A DNA stretch of 64,000 nt from Neurospora intermedia (GCA_037102815.1 BTPP01000001.1:6349001-6413000), one strand, 5' to 3'; shown: positions 10,151-24,593, counted from the stretch's first letter. Notes: generated by a model not told the origin, from the sequence alone. Numbers and translations are program-made.

Positions 10151-13100
10151 TAAGAGGGAGAATGGTAAGAGTCTTTAACGAAGGACTGGAATGCAATGAG
10201 GAGAAAGAAGGATGGAAGGAAGAAGGCCGCGAAGGAGGGAAGGAGAGGCAGTTTGTGGCTCGAGGAGAGGAGAACAAGGGCACCGCGAGCAGGAGCAGGA
10301 GACGGGACGGAAGAGAAAACCTGCAGCGAAGAAGGGGGTCGATCAACCTTGCTTGCCCTGGACCTCGTCCCTTGTACACGGGGGGGTGCCAGCCACTGGT
10401 GGATCGTTCATGGTCTATCAAGCCCAGATACCCGGCCGTCTCTGTCCCCGTCGGCCATTGGTGCGGTCCTGCCAGGGAGGGTCGCTAGGGGTGGAGCATG
10501 CCAGGGTAAACGCTGCGGCCACACCACGGGCGTAGAGCTTTGACCACGCTACTGTACAGCGGCTTGGTACATCTACTGGGTGGAGCCTCCTGAATCCAAA
10601 GGGAACCTGGAAGGCAGAGTGCAATTTGACTGGTCCAGCAGCGCCCTGGTCAGAGTCGGTTTCCTTGAATTTCTCGGTGCCGTTGCTTCTTCAGACTTGC
10701 TGAATGCTCCAGTGTTGTAGGTTGTCAGGGGCTTGGCTGGAGACTTGAATTGTCAGTGTCGTGGAGTTTGAGTTTCACCGGCAAATGTCTGTGTTCGTGT
10801 TCAGCCAAGATTGCGTATGTTCCGGTAAGGTTTTCCTCCAAAGGGCCTCATGAGACATATTTTTTACTCAGATAGCTGACCAGGACACTAACTGTCCCGA
10901 ATCGGGTTGTAACTCGCCTTTGGGGTCTTGAAGTGAGTCTAGTTGGGCTGAGTTGAGTGATTCCAAGCGCTATACAAAAAAAATAAACCGTACGAGAACA
11001 AACGTAGCCTTGCAAATGGCTTGCAAATGGCTCCCAGTGGCCTCGGTTGTGTCCGTCCTTTCCATGTCCAGGACGGACGGCATGTCCACCAGTGACGCCG
11101 CGTGACCGCCAAGTAGAAGCGAACAACTGAAGTTAACCGGCGGCCTCGTCAAAGTGGAAATCATTAAAAGTCTTCATGATGGCTGATGAGACGGCTCAAG
11201 ACGGGCAAGGCAAGCATGGATGAGGGATTCGCTTGGCAGCTGTTGACAAATATAGCAGGATCTCGGCTCTGGATTTGGTTCCATCATCCATTATATCCGT
11301 ATCCATCATGACCCTCGTTTCCCCGACTTTTGAGAGTTTAGAATGTTGAGGAGGTCTGGATCCCGAGTTACAGAGGCTAGTTAAATGCAATAGCCGGCTG
11401 GCGAGATTTGTTGTTTCACCATCGGTTATGGCGATGAGGAAGAGGCTCCGCGCCATTCCGCCGGTTTCCCCGTCCAGCGACTGCCGGCGCCGAAATGGCT
11501 GCCAGAAAATGGGATACCGCATGCATCATCGCGGCCGCATGTGTGCGGAGTCTAGGCCGGTTGAAGCCGGGATGGGGCGCAGACAGGATCATCATTCTTG
11601 TGTGAGTGTAGAATTGAAGATGCCAAGCTTTTGGCGGCAGTGTTTCCATGACGACAGGAGCTGGACAAAAGAACATTCTGTGACAGACGCCAACGCCACT
11701 TGGGCGCGGGTTTCGGCCTGTTTGGCACGTCCGTTCTCTTGGGTTGCTACACTATTTGCGATCCGTTGGTTGACACAAGTTTGCCGTTCTCAGCGTTGGC
11801 ATGTCCGTCCCCGGTTCCATTTCCACTTGGCCCGTCCGACACTGTGACCAACCGTGGCAGTGTTTGGTGTCTGTTGATGTCTGGCCGTGAGCCTGTGACG
11901 CACCTGGATCATGGCCATAGGGAAGGGACTTGTGCTGTTTTATAAACCAACAATAGTAAAAAACAATAACAAAACTCCCGGCTATGAACCACAACCATTT
12001 AAAAAAGATCACCATTTCTCGCAGAAACCTGATGTTGATCCGGTCTGTCGCGGAAATACTGCGTACTGCGTACTGCGTACACACATGGAAGACGAGCCAG
12101 AGACGGGCGATACGAAACTGTGCATGAGCCTCTGCGGCCAAGATTGGCCAATCTCAACTTTGTTCACACCAGCACACGCAACCACTTTGCTCCAGCCGGC
12201 AACTCCATCCAGCACACGCCCCACCATGTTCGATGGGGAAGCTTTTGATTGGAATCGGTCATGGCCCCATCCGATCTCCATGCATCAGCACACACTCAGC
12301 AGCATTGCAACGACACTTTTCATTCGCTAACACTGTGCAGCACAGCATTGGACATTCGTTCAATCAAGAACTGAACGAAGTTGGTGCCCCCAACCACGGG
12401 ATTTCAGTTACATTGTATTGGGTGGCCGGGACGGAACGCAACAAGACAGACAGATAGATGTAACTCGCAGCATGAAAAAGCAATTCGGTTGTTTTCTAGG
12501 TTCTGGAATTCTCTCTCCAAATGTTATTGCCCGTTATCAGTTATAATTAACAATTTGGCACGGACCAATTTCCCCGAGCGTGCCCCTTTTTCTTCGTTAC
12601 GTTCACACCCCTAATTATAGAAAACAGGGGGTTCAAGAGTGACTACGGGGTTCGCGGTTTCTGAAGTGTTTGGAACACTGTGCCTTCTCTCCATACATAG
12701 TAGGCACGCCTGGAAAGGGGGTCCAGCGTCCGTCGTTCATCGCATACCAACGAATTGTCGCCCCCGACGGGACCTAAAGCCACAGCAACGGGGGAACACT
12801 TTGTTCAGCACTCATCGTCATCGCAAAACAAGCCAAAAAAAGGATGCGGATGTTGGATTCACGATGAACATGAAACTCCGATCTTACAATGCGCGATACA
12901 TGCCTTTACCGCTACGCCTTACGCGGGCAGCAGGCAAGCAGAACGGGCAGCACCTCACACTAGCGTACTGCCAAGTGCCGGCAGTGCATAGGTAAACTCA
13001 TGGCAATCACTTCAAATCGCATAGGTAGGTAAGTAGAACGCCAAACAGACGTCATGCCATGTCCCTGTGACAGTCAAGCATACCGACGGGACTGACGGTT

Positions 13101-14259
13101 TGGACGTGCGTGCGTCGCGTGTCAGGACAACCCTTCTGCTATTGTTTCAAACTAAAGAAAAATTGAGTTCCAATGAAGAAATCAAATGGAGAACTGCAAG
13201 CAAGATCGCCCTTCGCCTGGATCGGCCTTGAACTCGAGTCCAAAAGCTTGTTTCCCCAAACTCTAATCAACCTCGTGGATTCCCAAGAGAAAGTTTGGAA
13301 CAAGCTTCATACTGATCAACCTCGGGCTTGCTCGCGCGCTCTCGGCCTTGACCAGGATGGAAAAAGATGATTGATGCTCTTGATCGGTGACATCCTTCTT
13401 CTCTTACGAAAACAGTCACAGCGTTCAGGTGTTGAAACGAGACGGGTAACGGGATGGGAACAGGGACGGCAACCATCATGCTCCTTGCTTTCTCATAATG
13501 TGCCCCAGTCTTCCCAACAGCATCCCAATTAACCTTGATATCCTCGTGGCTGATCATCTATCAAGACCATCTAACTCTCTCCAACGTCCGTACCTTTTCG
13601 TCCGTTCGCTGACTCGTTGAGCCGCCAACTTCTCGAGCTCCAGGGTCTTGATGCCAAGACATGTTTCTGCTTCGATATATGTAGCGTATAACTAGTGGTT
13701 GGCACATGTCAGAATTTTTGGTTTAGTGAGCCTCATGTCCCTCAGTCGTAGTCTTACTCAAAAGGAGGCCCGAGACGAGTAGGCCAGCAGGAGGCCTTGT
13801 GGACGGTCAAGTTCAGCTTGCTGTAGCTGCTGTGCAACCTACCCGCTTCCATGCCCATGGCCCTCACAAGAGGGAAACGGATTTAAGCTCGGGTGGCTAC
13901 TCACTCAGCAAACAAGCAACTCACTCGGTAATATTTATCTGGCAAATCTTTGATGTTCTTACTATCTATCGCTTGGTAAACTAACGAACAACTTACTTGT
14001 GGAGTTGGGGTAAATCAACGGTCGTCGTCAAAGCACTTGCATGCTTCGTTGCATCGTTATGTTGCCGTTCCTACAGCTGACATTCCTCACTTATAGATAC
14101 AAACAAGATCTGCACTAATGTACACACATTACACATACATACATCGCATCGCTCGTGCGTATGCAAGTCAAGTTGAAGTCAAAAGAGAGGGAGTACAAAC
14201 TTTTCCTTGCATTATCTCCATATGTATTACCGACTGTAGTGCAGTTTAGGTGTTCATCT

Positions 14260-14263
<4 letters not shown>

Positions 14264-14291
<28 letters not shown>
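14264..14291. repeat. Poly(T) run, 28 bases
   Basis: Uninterrupted T on the + strand in the gene-poor stretch. No element ends next to it, so I do not read it as a retroposon tail. Confidence 0.9.
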
Positions 14292-15372
14292 CATCCCATC
14301 TTCTTAACTAACATCTGTAGTATATGTAAAACACACAAATCGCAATGGAAATAACGAACATCTCCAACCGACGTCCTTGAACCAAACGACCCGACTTACG
14401 TCCCGCGTCATCTCAATTTTACTTACCAAACAAACAGGGCAGGTTCCACCCTCCCAAACCCCCACCCACCACGCGCACCCAAAGAAGAAAATAAAATTAA
14501 AACTAAAAGAAAAAGAAAGCTTGACGCTGAGCCTCAGCATAGCCACGCGTCTTCCTTAATGCGGCGTGGCCCACCACGAGGGATGTTCTATTTCCATGCT
14601 AAGTACCTACATAGGTTGATCATTGATGGCGATCAATTTCACATAGTACATAGCGCGGCTAATCTCTACACTAACATAACTATTATTGGAACGAACCAAG
14701 ATATCGAGAGGGAAGAGTGGGAAAAGATCGCTGAAAGTTCCGCGCTATGAGAGTTATTTACCACGCACCGCATAGGCAGCACAGGTGGGATCCAACATCT
14801 CTTTTCTGAGAAGCTGTCTTTTCGATGTCAAAGACGTCATTTATGGTGTAGTGTAAAAGATAGGATGGTTTTATATCTACCTACAGCGGCTCCAGAGAAA
14901 CAAAAGCCACCCGGCTTTCGAGAAATTCGCTATAGCGTCTTGAGTTAATGTGAACATGATAGGCAGTATAAATCGAGAATTTGTGAGATTCCTATTGTAC
15001 CTATGTAGCAGAGCCGCCAAGTGTAGAACTCCATATGATACCTACTCAATACATCGATCCATCATTCCAAAACCCCCCAGTGAATGTCTGTGTGATCATG
15101 CGAAAGCTGAAAGACAACCAAGTCCCACAACCCCAGACCAACTGATGACGACGGCCTGTAACTCAAGTATCACTTCACTTCACTTCAGGTCTCTACCAAC
15201 TTTAATAGGTTAGGTTGTGTGGAGTTGTTTGTGTTGCAAGCTCACTCGTTGTATACCTACCGTACTTGTAATACTCGATGAGGATCACTTTCTGTTTACT
15301 TATGAGGGAAGGACTTGCAAAAGGGAATAGGGAGTAGGGTCGGTTCAACTCGGTCAGATCATGCATGTTTGT

Positions 15373-15396
15373 CTTGCTTGCTTGCTTGCTTGCTTG
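15373..15396. repeat. (CTTG)6 tetranucleotide repeat
   Basis: Six perfect CTTG units upstream (genomically left) of the DNA glycosylase stop codon. Ordinary microsatellite. Confidence 0.9.
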
Positions 15397-15772
15397 TGGT
15401 AGGTACCTAGCTTGTAGCAGAGTGGTACAAAGATATGCGAGGTGGTACGGAGACTGTTGTAGGAGGCCGGCTGGGATCATGGGCTTAGTTGAAAGGGTAG
15501 GAGGGGAGGTAGCTTCTATTCACATGTTTTCTATCGGTTTTTGACGAAGGGGTGGGGAGTGATTGGTTGTGTAGTCTAGGGTAGAGTTTCCTTGTAAGTC
15601 ATATCAGATTGAAGACCGTGACTTTGTAGATTGAGCTGGTTTACTATGATGGTTCATGCCCTGGTTCAAGTCGTCAACATACCATGTCTCATTGGATACT
15701 AGAGGTACTGTACCGGCAGCGTCTAACCAGCCCTCAAGGACAGAGCGAAAGTCCCCCAAGACCCCAACTACC

Positions 15773-17020
15773 TTACTCCATAGTACTAACATCCGTCTCC
15801 TCCACCCTCCACATATACCACATAAACAAACTCCTATAAGGCCTAAACCGCTCACTAATCTCCCTCATCTCCGCCTCACTCATATACTTCCACTTCTTAT
15901 CCTTTCCGTTTCCGTTCCCCCCATTCTTAAGCTTCTTCACATCCCGCCCCACAAACGCCGCCATCCCTCTCTGCACGCCCAAGTCGCCCAGCGAAAAGAC
16001 ATCCATCCTCTTGAGCGCAAAACAAGCAAACATCTCGACGGACCAGAGCCCCAGTCCGCGCACGGCGACGAGTTTGGCGACGAGTTCCTCGTAGGGCGCC
16101 GAGGCAAGGAGCGAGGCGGATAACTCGCCCGACGCAAATTTGGCGGCGAGGCCGTGGATGTACTCGGCTTTGCGCTGGGAGAGGCCGGCGGTGCGGAGGG
16201 TGGGGAGGTCCCTGGCTAGGACATGGGAGGGGGTGGGGAAGCGGCGTTTTGTTGGTGTTGGTGTTGGTGTTGAATCGGTCTCTTGGGTCTTCTTCTCCTT
16301 GCCGTCTTCTTGATCTGAAGGGGGGTTGTCGTCTTCTTCTTCTTCGAATAGAGCGACGAATTTGGCTTTTATCGACTTCGCTGCCGCACCGCTTACCTGC
16401 TGGGAAATGATGCTGCTCACGAGACTTTCGAACGGGTCGATTTGCTCTGCTAGTCCCTCGGGACTGAAGACGCGGCAGGGGTGCTTGTCGATGAGAGGTT
16501 TCATGCGCGGGTCAACGGCGATGAGGTGGGCGCAGGCTTTTTCGAGAATGTTTTCTGTTGTGGTGCTCTCAGAGTCTTTTGTTGCCCCGCCAGGGACCTG
16601 AGGCTTTGATGGGGAGAGGCCGTCTTGGACATCTCTGGGTCTGATTGGGCTGGAAGAGACCACGCGTGAGGTTTGAGGAGAGAGTAAAGGGGCGTTGGTC
16701 TTGTTTGGGTCCGCTAGGCGGGAGACGGCGGCGGGTTTGGGTTTCTGAACAGCCGGGGAGGAGAGCAGAGCTGCGGCGGCTGGTGTTGGAGTTGCGGGTG
16801 GTGGTGCTGTCTTCTTTGAGACTTTCCGTTTCTGAGGAGTCGAAGGTAGTTGTGGTTCTTCTGTGGTTGACGAGGGTGCCGGCTCGCCCTCGTCTTCGGC
16901 GCTGGCTTTCCTCTTCCGGGACTTGGGAGCAGGTGCCGGTGGCGGGAGTATGGGAGCAGCCGCGTCGTTGAGCTGGGCTACGGCCAGAGCACTCAACCGG
17001 GCAGATCGTCGGGTTGCCAT
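15773..17020 (-). CDS. mag1: DNA-3-methyladenine glycosylase (HhH-GPD, Mag1/AlkA type)
   Basis: Single-exon ORF of 415 residues. The first 170 or so residues are low in complexity, with basic patches (KSRKRK, PQKRKVSKK) that look like nuclear localisation signals. The catalytic part follows: LVSSIISQQVSGAAAKSI (near residue 197) and the helix-hairpin-helix VRGLGLWSVEMFACFALKRMDVFSLGDLG (about 315-345), where the Asp after the FSLG segment is in the position of the catalytic residue of the family. This enzyme excises alkylated bases such as 3-methyladenine to start base excision repair. A Ser/Thr/Pro- and Asp-rich insertion (EEEEDDNPPSDQEDG...) interrupts the domain. Start chosen at MATRRSARLSALAV (17020): an in-frame upstream extension to 17200 exists but does not look protein-like. 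Confidence 0.9.
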   Translation of the reverse strand: MATRRSARLSALAVAQLNDAAAPILPPPAPAPKSRKRKASAEDEGEPAPSSTTEEPQLPSTPQKRKVSKKTAPPPATPTPAAAALLSSPAVQKPKPAAVSRLADPNKTNAPLLSPQTSRVVSSSPIRPRDVQDGLSPSKPQVPGGATKDSESTTTENILEKACAHLIAVDPRMKPLIDKHPCRVFSPEGLAEQIDPFESLVSSIISQQVSGAAAKSIKAKFVALFEEEEDDNPPSDQEDGKEKKTQETDSTPTPTPTKRRFPTPSHVLARDLPTLRTAGLSQRKAEYIHGLAAKFASGELSASLLASAPYEELVAKLVAVRGLGLWSVEMFACFALKRMDVFSLGDLGVQRGMAAFVGRDVKKLKNGGNGNGKDKKWKYMSEAEMREISERFRPYRSLFMWYMWRVEETDVSTME

Positions 17021-19343
17021 CTTTGCGGTGCCTGTAGTCAATTGAAGGCAACTAGAAGAGATGGTGAGAGTGCGACAAATGACAACTTGACCACGGTAAG
17101 TTGTAAGTGTGTGCCAGCCTGAGGATTCCAGAGTCAATCTCCACTGGGCCAATGCCTGACGTGTGAGTCTCGGTTTGACTTGACAGGTTCTCAATATCAT
17201 GCCAAGAGAGGGTAGTGAAAGAAAGAAGATGGAGATTCGAAACTGGGGATCAACGAGTCATCAATGATAGAGTGTATCCGGACTTCACCAAAACAAAGAC
17301 GAAAGCACAAAGTAAGATACAAGCACTATATACATGATTACAGACACAGGCAGCAGTGTACCATTCACAACGCGTCTTTGATCGACGTCATGGCCGCCCC
17401 GGGCCCGTCGGTGTCGCCTGTTCACGTGGCACGGAGCTAAGTCGTGCAAAGGCCGGGACCAAGTCCGGGGAAGAAAAGGAAAAGATGTTGGAGATTAGCT
17501 AGTGGTACCCGATAGGGGGTCCACCAAATGCTTGGCTCTTCGTTGATCGTGACACTAGTTGTGGCTTCAGTGTGCCCCTGAGAGATGCAGAAATTCCGAG
17601 GACTTTTTACGTTTCGAGGCCCTCTGAAAACTAGCCAAGTGTCTAGACTTGAGCAACGAATAGTGCTTACATACCTTGGCTTTGTGTGATATTGGTACGG
17701 GTGTGGTGGTGGTTGAGGTTCAGCTTAGCCTAGATGGCTATGGAGATGACTGCTTCTTGTACTCGTTCTGGAACCAAGATTTGTGTGTAGGTATGCCAGA
17801 TCTTGACTGGTTGTATAGGTAATTGTATAGAAACCTCAAACATCCCGTGACTGTAGTCTGGATTTCCTTCCGGTCAATATGCAGTGCTACTACCCCTTTT
17901 TCGCACCAGGGCCATGTTGATATCAAAGGGTTGCAACGGCGGCTCAAATATCGACGGACCGGACCTGGCGAATCCATTTCCACCGGTCCGCTGTCATTAC
18001 GGCGCTGCAGCATCTTTTGGGAGTAGTTGGAAGACGGCAATTGGCTCCGCTCCCAAAACCACACTACGCATAAACAACGAGACAAGGCGGGCAAGGGCCA
18101 GAGCGGACGGCGGGGAGCGGAGGGAATTGCACCGACCAGGTTGAGGTGAGGCTAGAGGGGCATCCTGGCCATCCTTGTCCTGGGGAAAATATGCTCAAAC
18201 CCGTGGGTGAGATTCTGGATCGAGATGAGGGTGGAGGGGGGAAGGAAGTGAAGAAGTGAGCCCTCGCTGTCCGGGCCTCAGACTGGAAGCCTCGGAGGGT
18301 GGGTGATAGGTGTCGGAACGGAAGACATATAATTCCTGCGCCCCTCCCTCCCTCTTGACAACATCACAGCATAACAATTCTTTTCCATTGATTTGATAAC
18401 AAGGACATGATGTGCAGTCGGCAGGCTGATCGCGACCGTTGATGGAGCAAAATGGTGGAAATGGGGGGATTGCGTGTTCCTTCCTCCCCACTGCAGTCTC
18501 AAGTGGAAGGGAAGCCAGTCTCTTTCCCCCTTGAGAACCGCTCTGAGTGGATGAAAGTGGTACGCAACATAATTAAGCGGGTCTTTTACCCCCCAAACCC
18601 GGGCTCCCTGATAGGCTATCCTAGACCGAGGTATGTTCGACCCCCCCGTTGAAGTGGACGACGGGGTGAACGACAGACCCCCCCTGTGAGCGCGGGCATG
18701 GGCGGGCGGTGTCCCTTCTCGCTGAGAGGACCAGAGATTCTGGAACCATTTGGCGGGCCGGGCAGTGACCTTTTTGGAACAGGAGCTCCCTTGTAGTGAG
18801 TGTATAGTAGAATCTCTCTTTCTCAGCCTCCATCCGTCCCGTCTCCGTTCCCGTGCGTCTTTCGCCTGAGTTGAGAGTTCCGACCCCGACCACACATCAG
18901 AATACGCGGACTCAACCGCGTCGGTGTCACTTTGTTTGCTTCTATCTTGTACACTTTCTTGACGACGACGACAACGACGACGACGACGAGAGAGCCATTG
19001 CTACATTCGCTTGTAGAATCCTTCTCTCTAAGATACCGCCTTCGCTCTGCTGCTGCTTCAGGAGACGTGGGCTTTTCCACCCCAACCGACACCCCGTAAT
19101 CTCTCCACGACGCCACACGAATTCCCACGCGAATCGTTCCTTTGCTACACTACACCCGGCGATACCGCATACCTCAGCCGCTCTTCACGTCGCAACAGCT
19201 CCTCCGTACCATTGCCGCCGCTGCGCATCGCGTTGTCTACCTAGCCGGCAGCTACATAGACTGCTCCCATCTCCAATTTCTAGACTTAATATCCTCCTCG
19301 ACCGTTCAGCGGGTGGTGCCGTGGGCCACCCCGTTTCTTCATA
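17021..19343. promoter_or_regulatory. Divergent intergenic region, glycosylase / Anp1 gene
   Basis: About 2.3 kb. On the minus strand a donor-like GTATGT begins near 17674 and follows CCACCAC-rich leader-like sequence, so a spliced leader for the glycosylase or a separate small transcript is possible. On the plus strand 18850-19343 is CT-rich and contains a GAC/ACG repeat (18961-18990), which fits the leader of the mannosyltransferase gene. The ORFs here (for example 18278-18895 minus) have no recognisable content. Confidence 0.4.
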
Positions 19344-20860
<1,517 letters not shown>

Positions 20861-21735
20861 AGAGTCTGTAAACGGATTCTCTTTGCATCAACATCCTGTC
20901 TGCACACACCCGATAAAAATTGCGCGGCGGCGAAGGGGAAACACGATCTTTACATACTGTACGAAAGCCCACGACACACATACCAAGATTCATCGAATTC
21001 TTCGCCATCAGCGTGGTGACAGACCGGCGTTATGGGGTTTACGGCGGGACGGCTCGGATATTTTTCTCTTCGTTTTACAAATAACTTCCAGTCACACTAC
21101 TCCATCCGGCTCTCCAACCGACAGCTCCCTCCCACAAAGCCCGCCCGCCGTCCCCGCCTCGCTCGAACGCGGCAATCCCGGGTTGACGTCAACGTCCCAT
21201 AGCCGGTAACAGCTGCCACACCTTAATGAGCGGAAACGCACACAACAGACGAAGTAACGTATACAGGAAGGGTCATAACAAAATCAGTCAATAAAACATT
21301 TTGGTTAACGTATGTAAAGAGGAGGAAGAGGATGATGAGTTATCGGCTCAAAAAGCGATGAGAGAAGGACATGTGTATACATCATGAATGGATAAAGCAA
21401 AAAGTTTTGTTGGGGCCCCGAGCTTGCTTTGAGATGGTGTGTGAGCGGACGTCTTTTTCTCTCCTGCCCTCAGCGAACTTTTGGTTGCCCTGGTCTTGTT
21501 GGACAGTTGGCTGGCGGTTTGGGTTTCCCTGAACGGGAAAAAATCGGAGAGAGAAGGAAGTGAATGAAGTTAAGACATAATATACTATACTTGTTTGCCT
21601 GTTTACACAACTTCGCTGTGTACCTTTTGGTTTACAGGCAGACAGTCATTGCTTCATGATAGAAAAAGGGGGGGTTTTGTTTAGGTGTGCCGGTAGTCTT
21701 TTCCTTCTTTCTATCTTCTGTTGTAGGATAGTTTA

Positions 21736-21778
<43 letters not shown>

Positions 21779-22930
21779 CTTCTTTTCCTGCTTTGACGTG
21801 GTCAGCTTTGGTTAACGTAGTAATGAGAGTATGTACACTGTCTGCTCTGTCGTTGGATGGACTGGTACACATCAGATATCACACTACACATACTTATACT
21901 GACTTGTCACGTAAAGACTTCAACACTTGAGCACTTAACAACCTCGTGGTACGCAGTTTAATCCACAACCATTGTATAGCTACGTAACCTTCTCCAGCCT
22001 CTGCGAGCGGAAAGGAAACATGAAGTCTTTCAAGTCGTTTCATTTGGGGGAGAAGACAACTCATGATTCTCGTGTGGAATCCCGACTGAACGCTGCTGTT
22101 TCCAATAACTGTCTTGAAGTGCAGTTCATTATTCGCGTACTTTTGCACAATTGATGATTTCCAAGACATAAACATATTTGAAGCATAGGTAGTAGGAGTA
22201 GGTTTTACCTCCAGCATCTATTCTAGAAGACAGGTACACAGACGTTGATTGAGGGATTGAGCGGAGTTTCTTCTTTGGTCTATTTCTCAGGATTCATAGT
22301 ACACTCATTCAACGTAGGTACCTTAGCACAACAACAACAAAAACAAATTACCCCCCTTCCTACCTGCTCTCGCTCTGTCTGAAACCCCAGGTTAGAGTCT
22401 ATTGCCCCAATTTTTTCTACTAAGTAATGTGTAGGTAGTCTTTTCTTCCTCCGCAGTCTTCACCACCTCTACTTCTTCTCTCCCTCTTTTCCACTTAAAA
22501 GGGATGCGCGAGTCCGAGGACTCTGAACCGATACCTGGTTTTTGCCCATTGCCGTCACAAACTCTCAGCTAAAACGCCCCCCCTCCACCTTTTTCCTTCC
22601 CTTCTCCCCTTCATCCCCTTTTTTTCCAGAAAGCAATTGGCAGCAAGTTTGTCGAAGAGTTCCAGGTTCCAGAAAAATCGAGGGGACGAGAGTTTTTTTT
22701 GGGTTCTTATTTTGAGCGCATCCACTTTATTGCTTTGGTATCTTCGGCTTCCAAATCCTAAGCGTAGCGTAGCAGTACTCCAGCCTTTTCCCTTCTCTTC
22801 GGTTCCTTCGTTCCCGTCGTTCCCGTCGAAAAAAAGTCGGCCAGTCCAGTTTCCCACCGCGCGCGGATAACGGAAAAACCTTCCCTCCCATCCTTCCTTC
22901 CCCTTTCATACCTTCATAAGTCTCCCGCGC
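20861..22930. other. Convergent intergenic region with T40 run
   Basis: About 2 kb between the stop of the mannosyltransferase gene and the stop of qcr7. It holds the two 3' ends and a T40 run (21739-21778). The ORF at 21894-22217 (minus) has no recognisable content. Nothing else is supported. Confidence 0.45.
21739..21778. repeat. Poly(T) run, 40 bases
   Basis: Uninterrupted T on the + strand, in intergenic sequence. No flanking duplication or element was seen. Confidence 0.93.
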
Positions 22931-23610
22931 TTAGTTCTTGACGACAGCCAGGGTGTCAAGAGCGTCCTTCTCGGCGAGCTCGGCCTCGATCTGGTCGATC
23001 AGGGGACGGAGGTAGGGAACGTCCTCCTCCTGGGTGGTCCACTCGTTCTTGGGCAGGAGCTTGTGGGTGAGGGAGAGCTGGGTGGCGCGGCGGATGCGGT
23101 AGATGCGGTCGTACGACTCCTTGGGGCTAAGGCGCTGGAGGGCGGCGAGGACGGTCTCGTTCTCCTCGGAGATGAGGTCGTCGGCGCTGTTTTCGGGGAG
23201 GGAGGGTTGGTTAGTTTATGGGTTGTTGGTCGGTTATGTATGGTATAGTGAGTTGTAGGTAGGTAGGTAGGTGGGTGGGTGTTGGTCCTCCTGCTCGGGG
23301 ATGTGGAAGGGAGGGAGGGAACAGCTGCTAGGGCGCGAGCCATTGAGGTAGAACCGGACCGGGCCGAGGAGAGACAGATGGATAGACGCAATACATAGGG
23401 CGATGGTTTCGATATAGGTAGAGCCTACGTCACAAGGGTCCCGGACCGGACTGCTGGCCATCGAGGTATTATGAAAGAAACAACAAAAACTCACCGGAGA
23501 CCCATCTGACGGTAGCCGGCGGCATTGATGTACCAGTTGGAGACGGGCTTGAGCATCTTGTTCAACCAGCCCCGCTTAGCGACGGCCTGGACGAGAGAAG
23601 GGGCAGACAT
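22931..23610 (-). CDS. qcr7: Cytochrome bc1 complex subunit 7 (Qcr7, 14 kDa)
   Basis: Predicted 123-residue protein from exons 23610-23495 and 23186-22931, with a 308-bp phase 2 intron. It starts MSAPSLVQAVAKRGWLNKMLKPVSNWYINAAGY and continues [40 protein letters not shown], the recognisable core of the ubiquinol-cytochrome c reductase 14-kDa subunit, and ends with RPLIDQIEAELAEKD. This is a matrix-side subunit of respiratory complex III that supports cytochrome b assembly. Length matches the usual 120-130 residues. The intron contains a short TAGG/TGGG run. Confidence 0.95.
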
Positions 23611-24553
23611 GGTGATTGATGGATGATTGTCGACCGGGGTGGCGGTTGATAGTCGGTGATAGGTAGGCGAGGTGGTGAGGAGTCTACACTCTCTTTGTCG
23701 TCTGGTCTCTACGCACTTGGGAAACACCAAGGTCAAGATTCAAGATGGAGGTCGGAGAGAGCTAACAAATTGCCGCGACCCGCAAATCAGCAAACCCGCG
23801 AAAGTCAGCCAGCCATTTCAGCCAGTGGTAGCGCACTGTCCAACCAACTAGAACACTCAGAAAGAAGCTCCGGGTGCTCCGTGCGTTTTTCTTCTCAGTC
23901 TCCCGTCTCCCGTCGCTCCGGGAAAAGCCGTGTCCAGTGGCTGATGCCTCAAAGCTCAGGCTCTACGAGAATAGGGACTTAACCCAAGGTTACCTATCTT
24001 TTCTTGGCAAGGGTTTGGGTTACCATGGAGCTGTCGGTCAAAATGCCAAGCCAGAGATGAGGTCGATGTTATGGGCCGCGGTGGGTCTAGAATTGGAGAC
24101 GACGACCAGGGCAGCAAGGGCAGCCGCTTTTTTGGCGGGCGACGGTGGTGACCGCTGGCGCTGTTTCGCTGCAGTGAAACGGAATCTCGACTGATAGCTT
24201 TCATCTCTTGTCTGGGGAAAGGTTAAAAACGGGCCATACTGGGGGTCTTTGGTCTGAAGTCTAAAACTCCCGAGACTTGAGAGACCTGGACAAACACATG
24301 ATTATCTGGACACCTATTGTCTGGCCCCTACGGTAGACTAACACTTGCTTGTTTCTTGTGTCTTCATGACTCGGAGGGGAAGGAAATTCGAGGCAACTCC
24401 CAGCGCATCCGGAATTGCTGTTCATCCACTCACTGCCTACGGGAGTCACGGGCTATGGACAATCACTGCCCTGCAGTAAGGTGACATAATTGGTAACCAT
24501 ATTTGGCATCCGCGTCCCGCCGTCATTGGCGTTGGCTGTTTCTGTAGATAACT

Positions 24554-24593
24554 ACGTAGTTTCCTTAACAAGAACGTAGTTTCCTTAACAAGA
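24554..24593. repeat. Perfect 20-bp tandem duplication
   Basis: Two head-to-tail identical copies of ACGTAGTTTCCTTAACAAGA, at 24554-24573 and 24574-24593, in the intergenic region between qcr7 and the carrier gene. Confidence 0.95.

Larger units (their letters stand above)
10151..15772. other. Gene-poor stretch, 5.6 kb
   Basis: No ORF here has recognisable content. The longest (about 10196-10543, 11428-11847) are compositionally biased and lack splice partners I could defend. Visible landmarks: a purine-rich block near 10150-10330; three tandem copies of a 7-mer TACTGCG-like word near 12058-12080; T28 at 14264-14291; (CTTG)6 at 15373-15396. It may hold ECM33 promoter sequence, non-coding transcripts, or small multi-exon genes that I cannot see. 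Confidence 0.4.

Noticed and set aside
10162-10543. Overlapping plus-strand ORFs of 107-115 codons
   Set aside because: Three frames are open at once in a purine-rich block, which is a composition effect.
17021-17200. N-terminal extension of the DNA glycosylase ORF
   Set aside because: The ATG at 17020 starts a typical basic N terminus (MATRRSARL); the upstream frame looks like translated leader.
21739-21778. T40 run as a retroposon tail
   Set aside because: No target-site duplication and no element body on either side.
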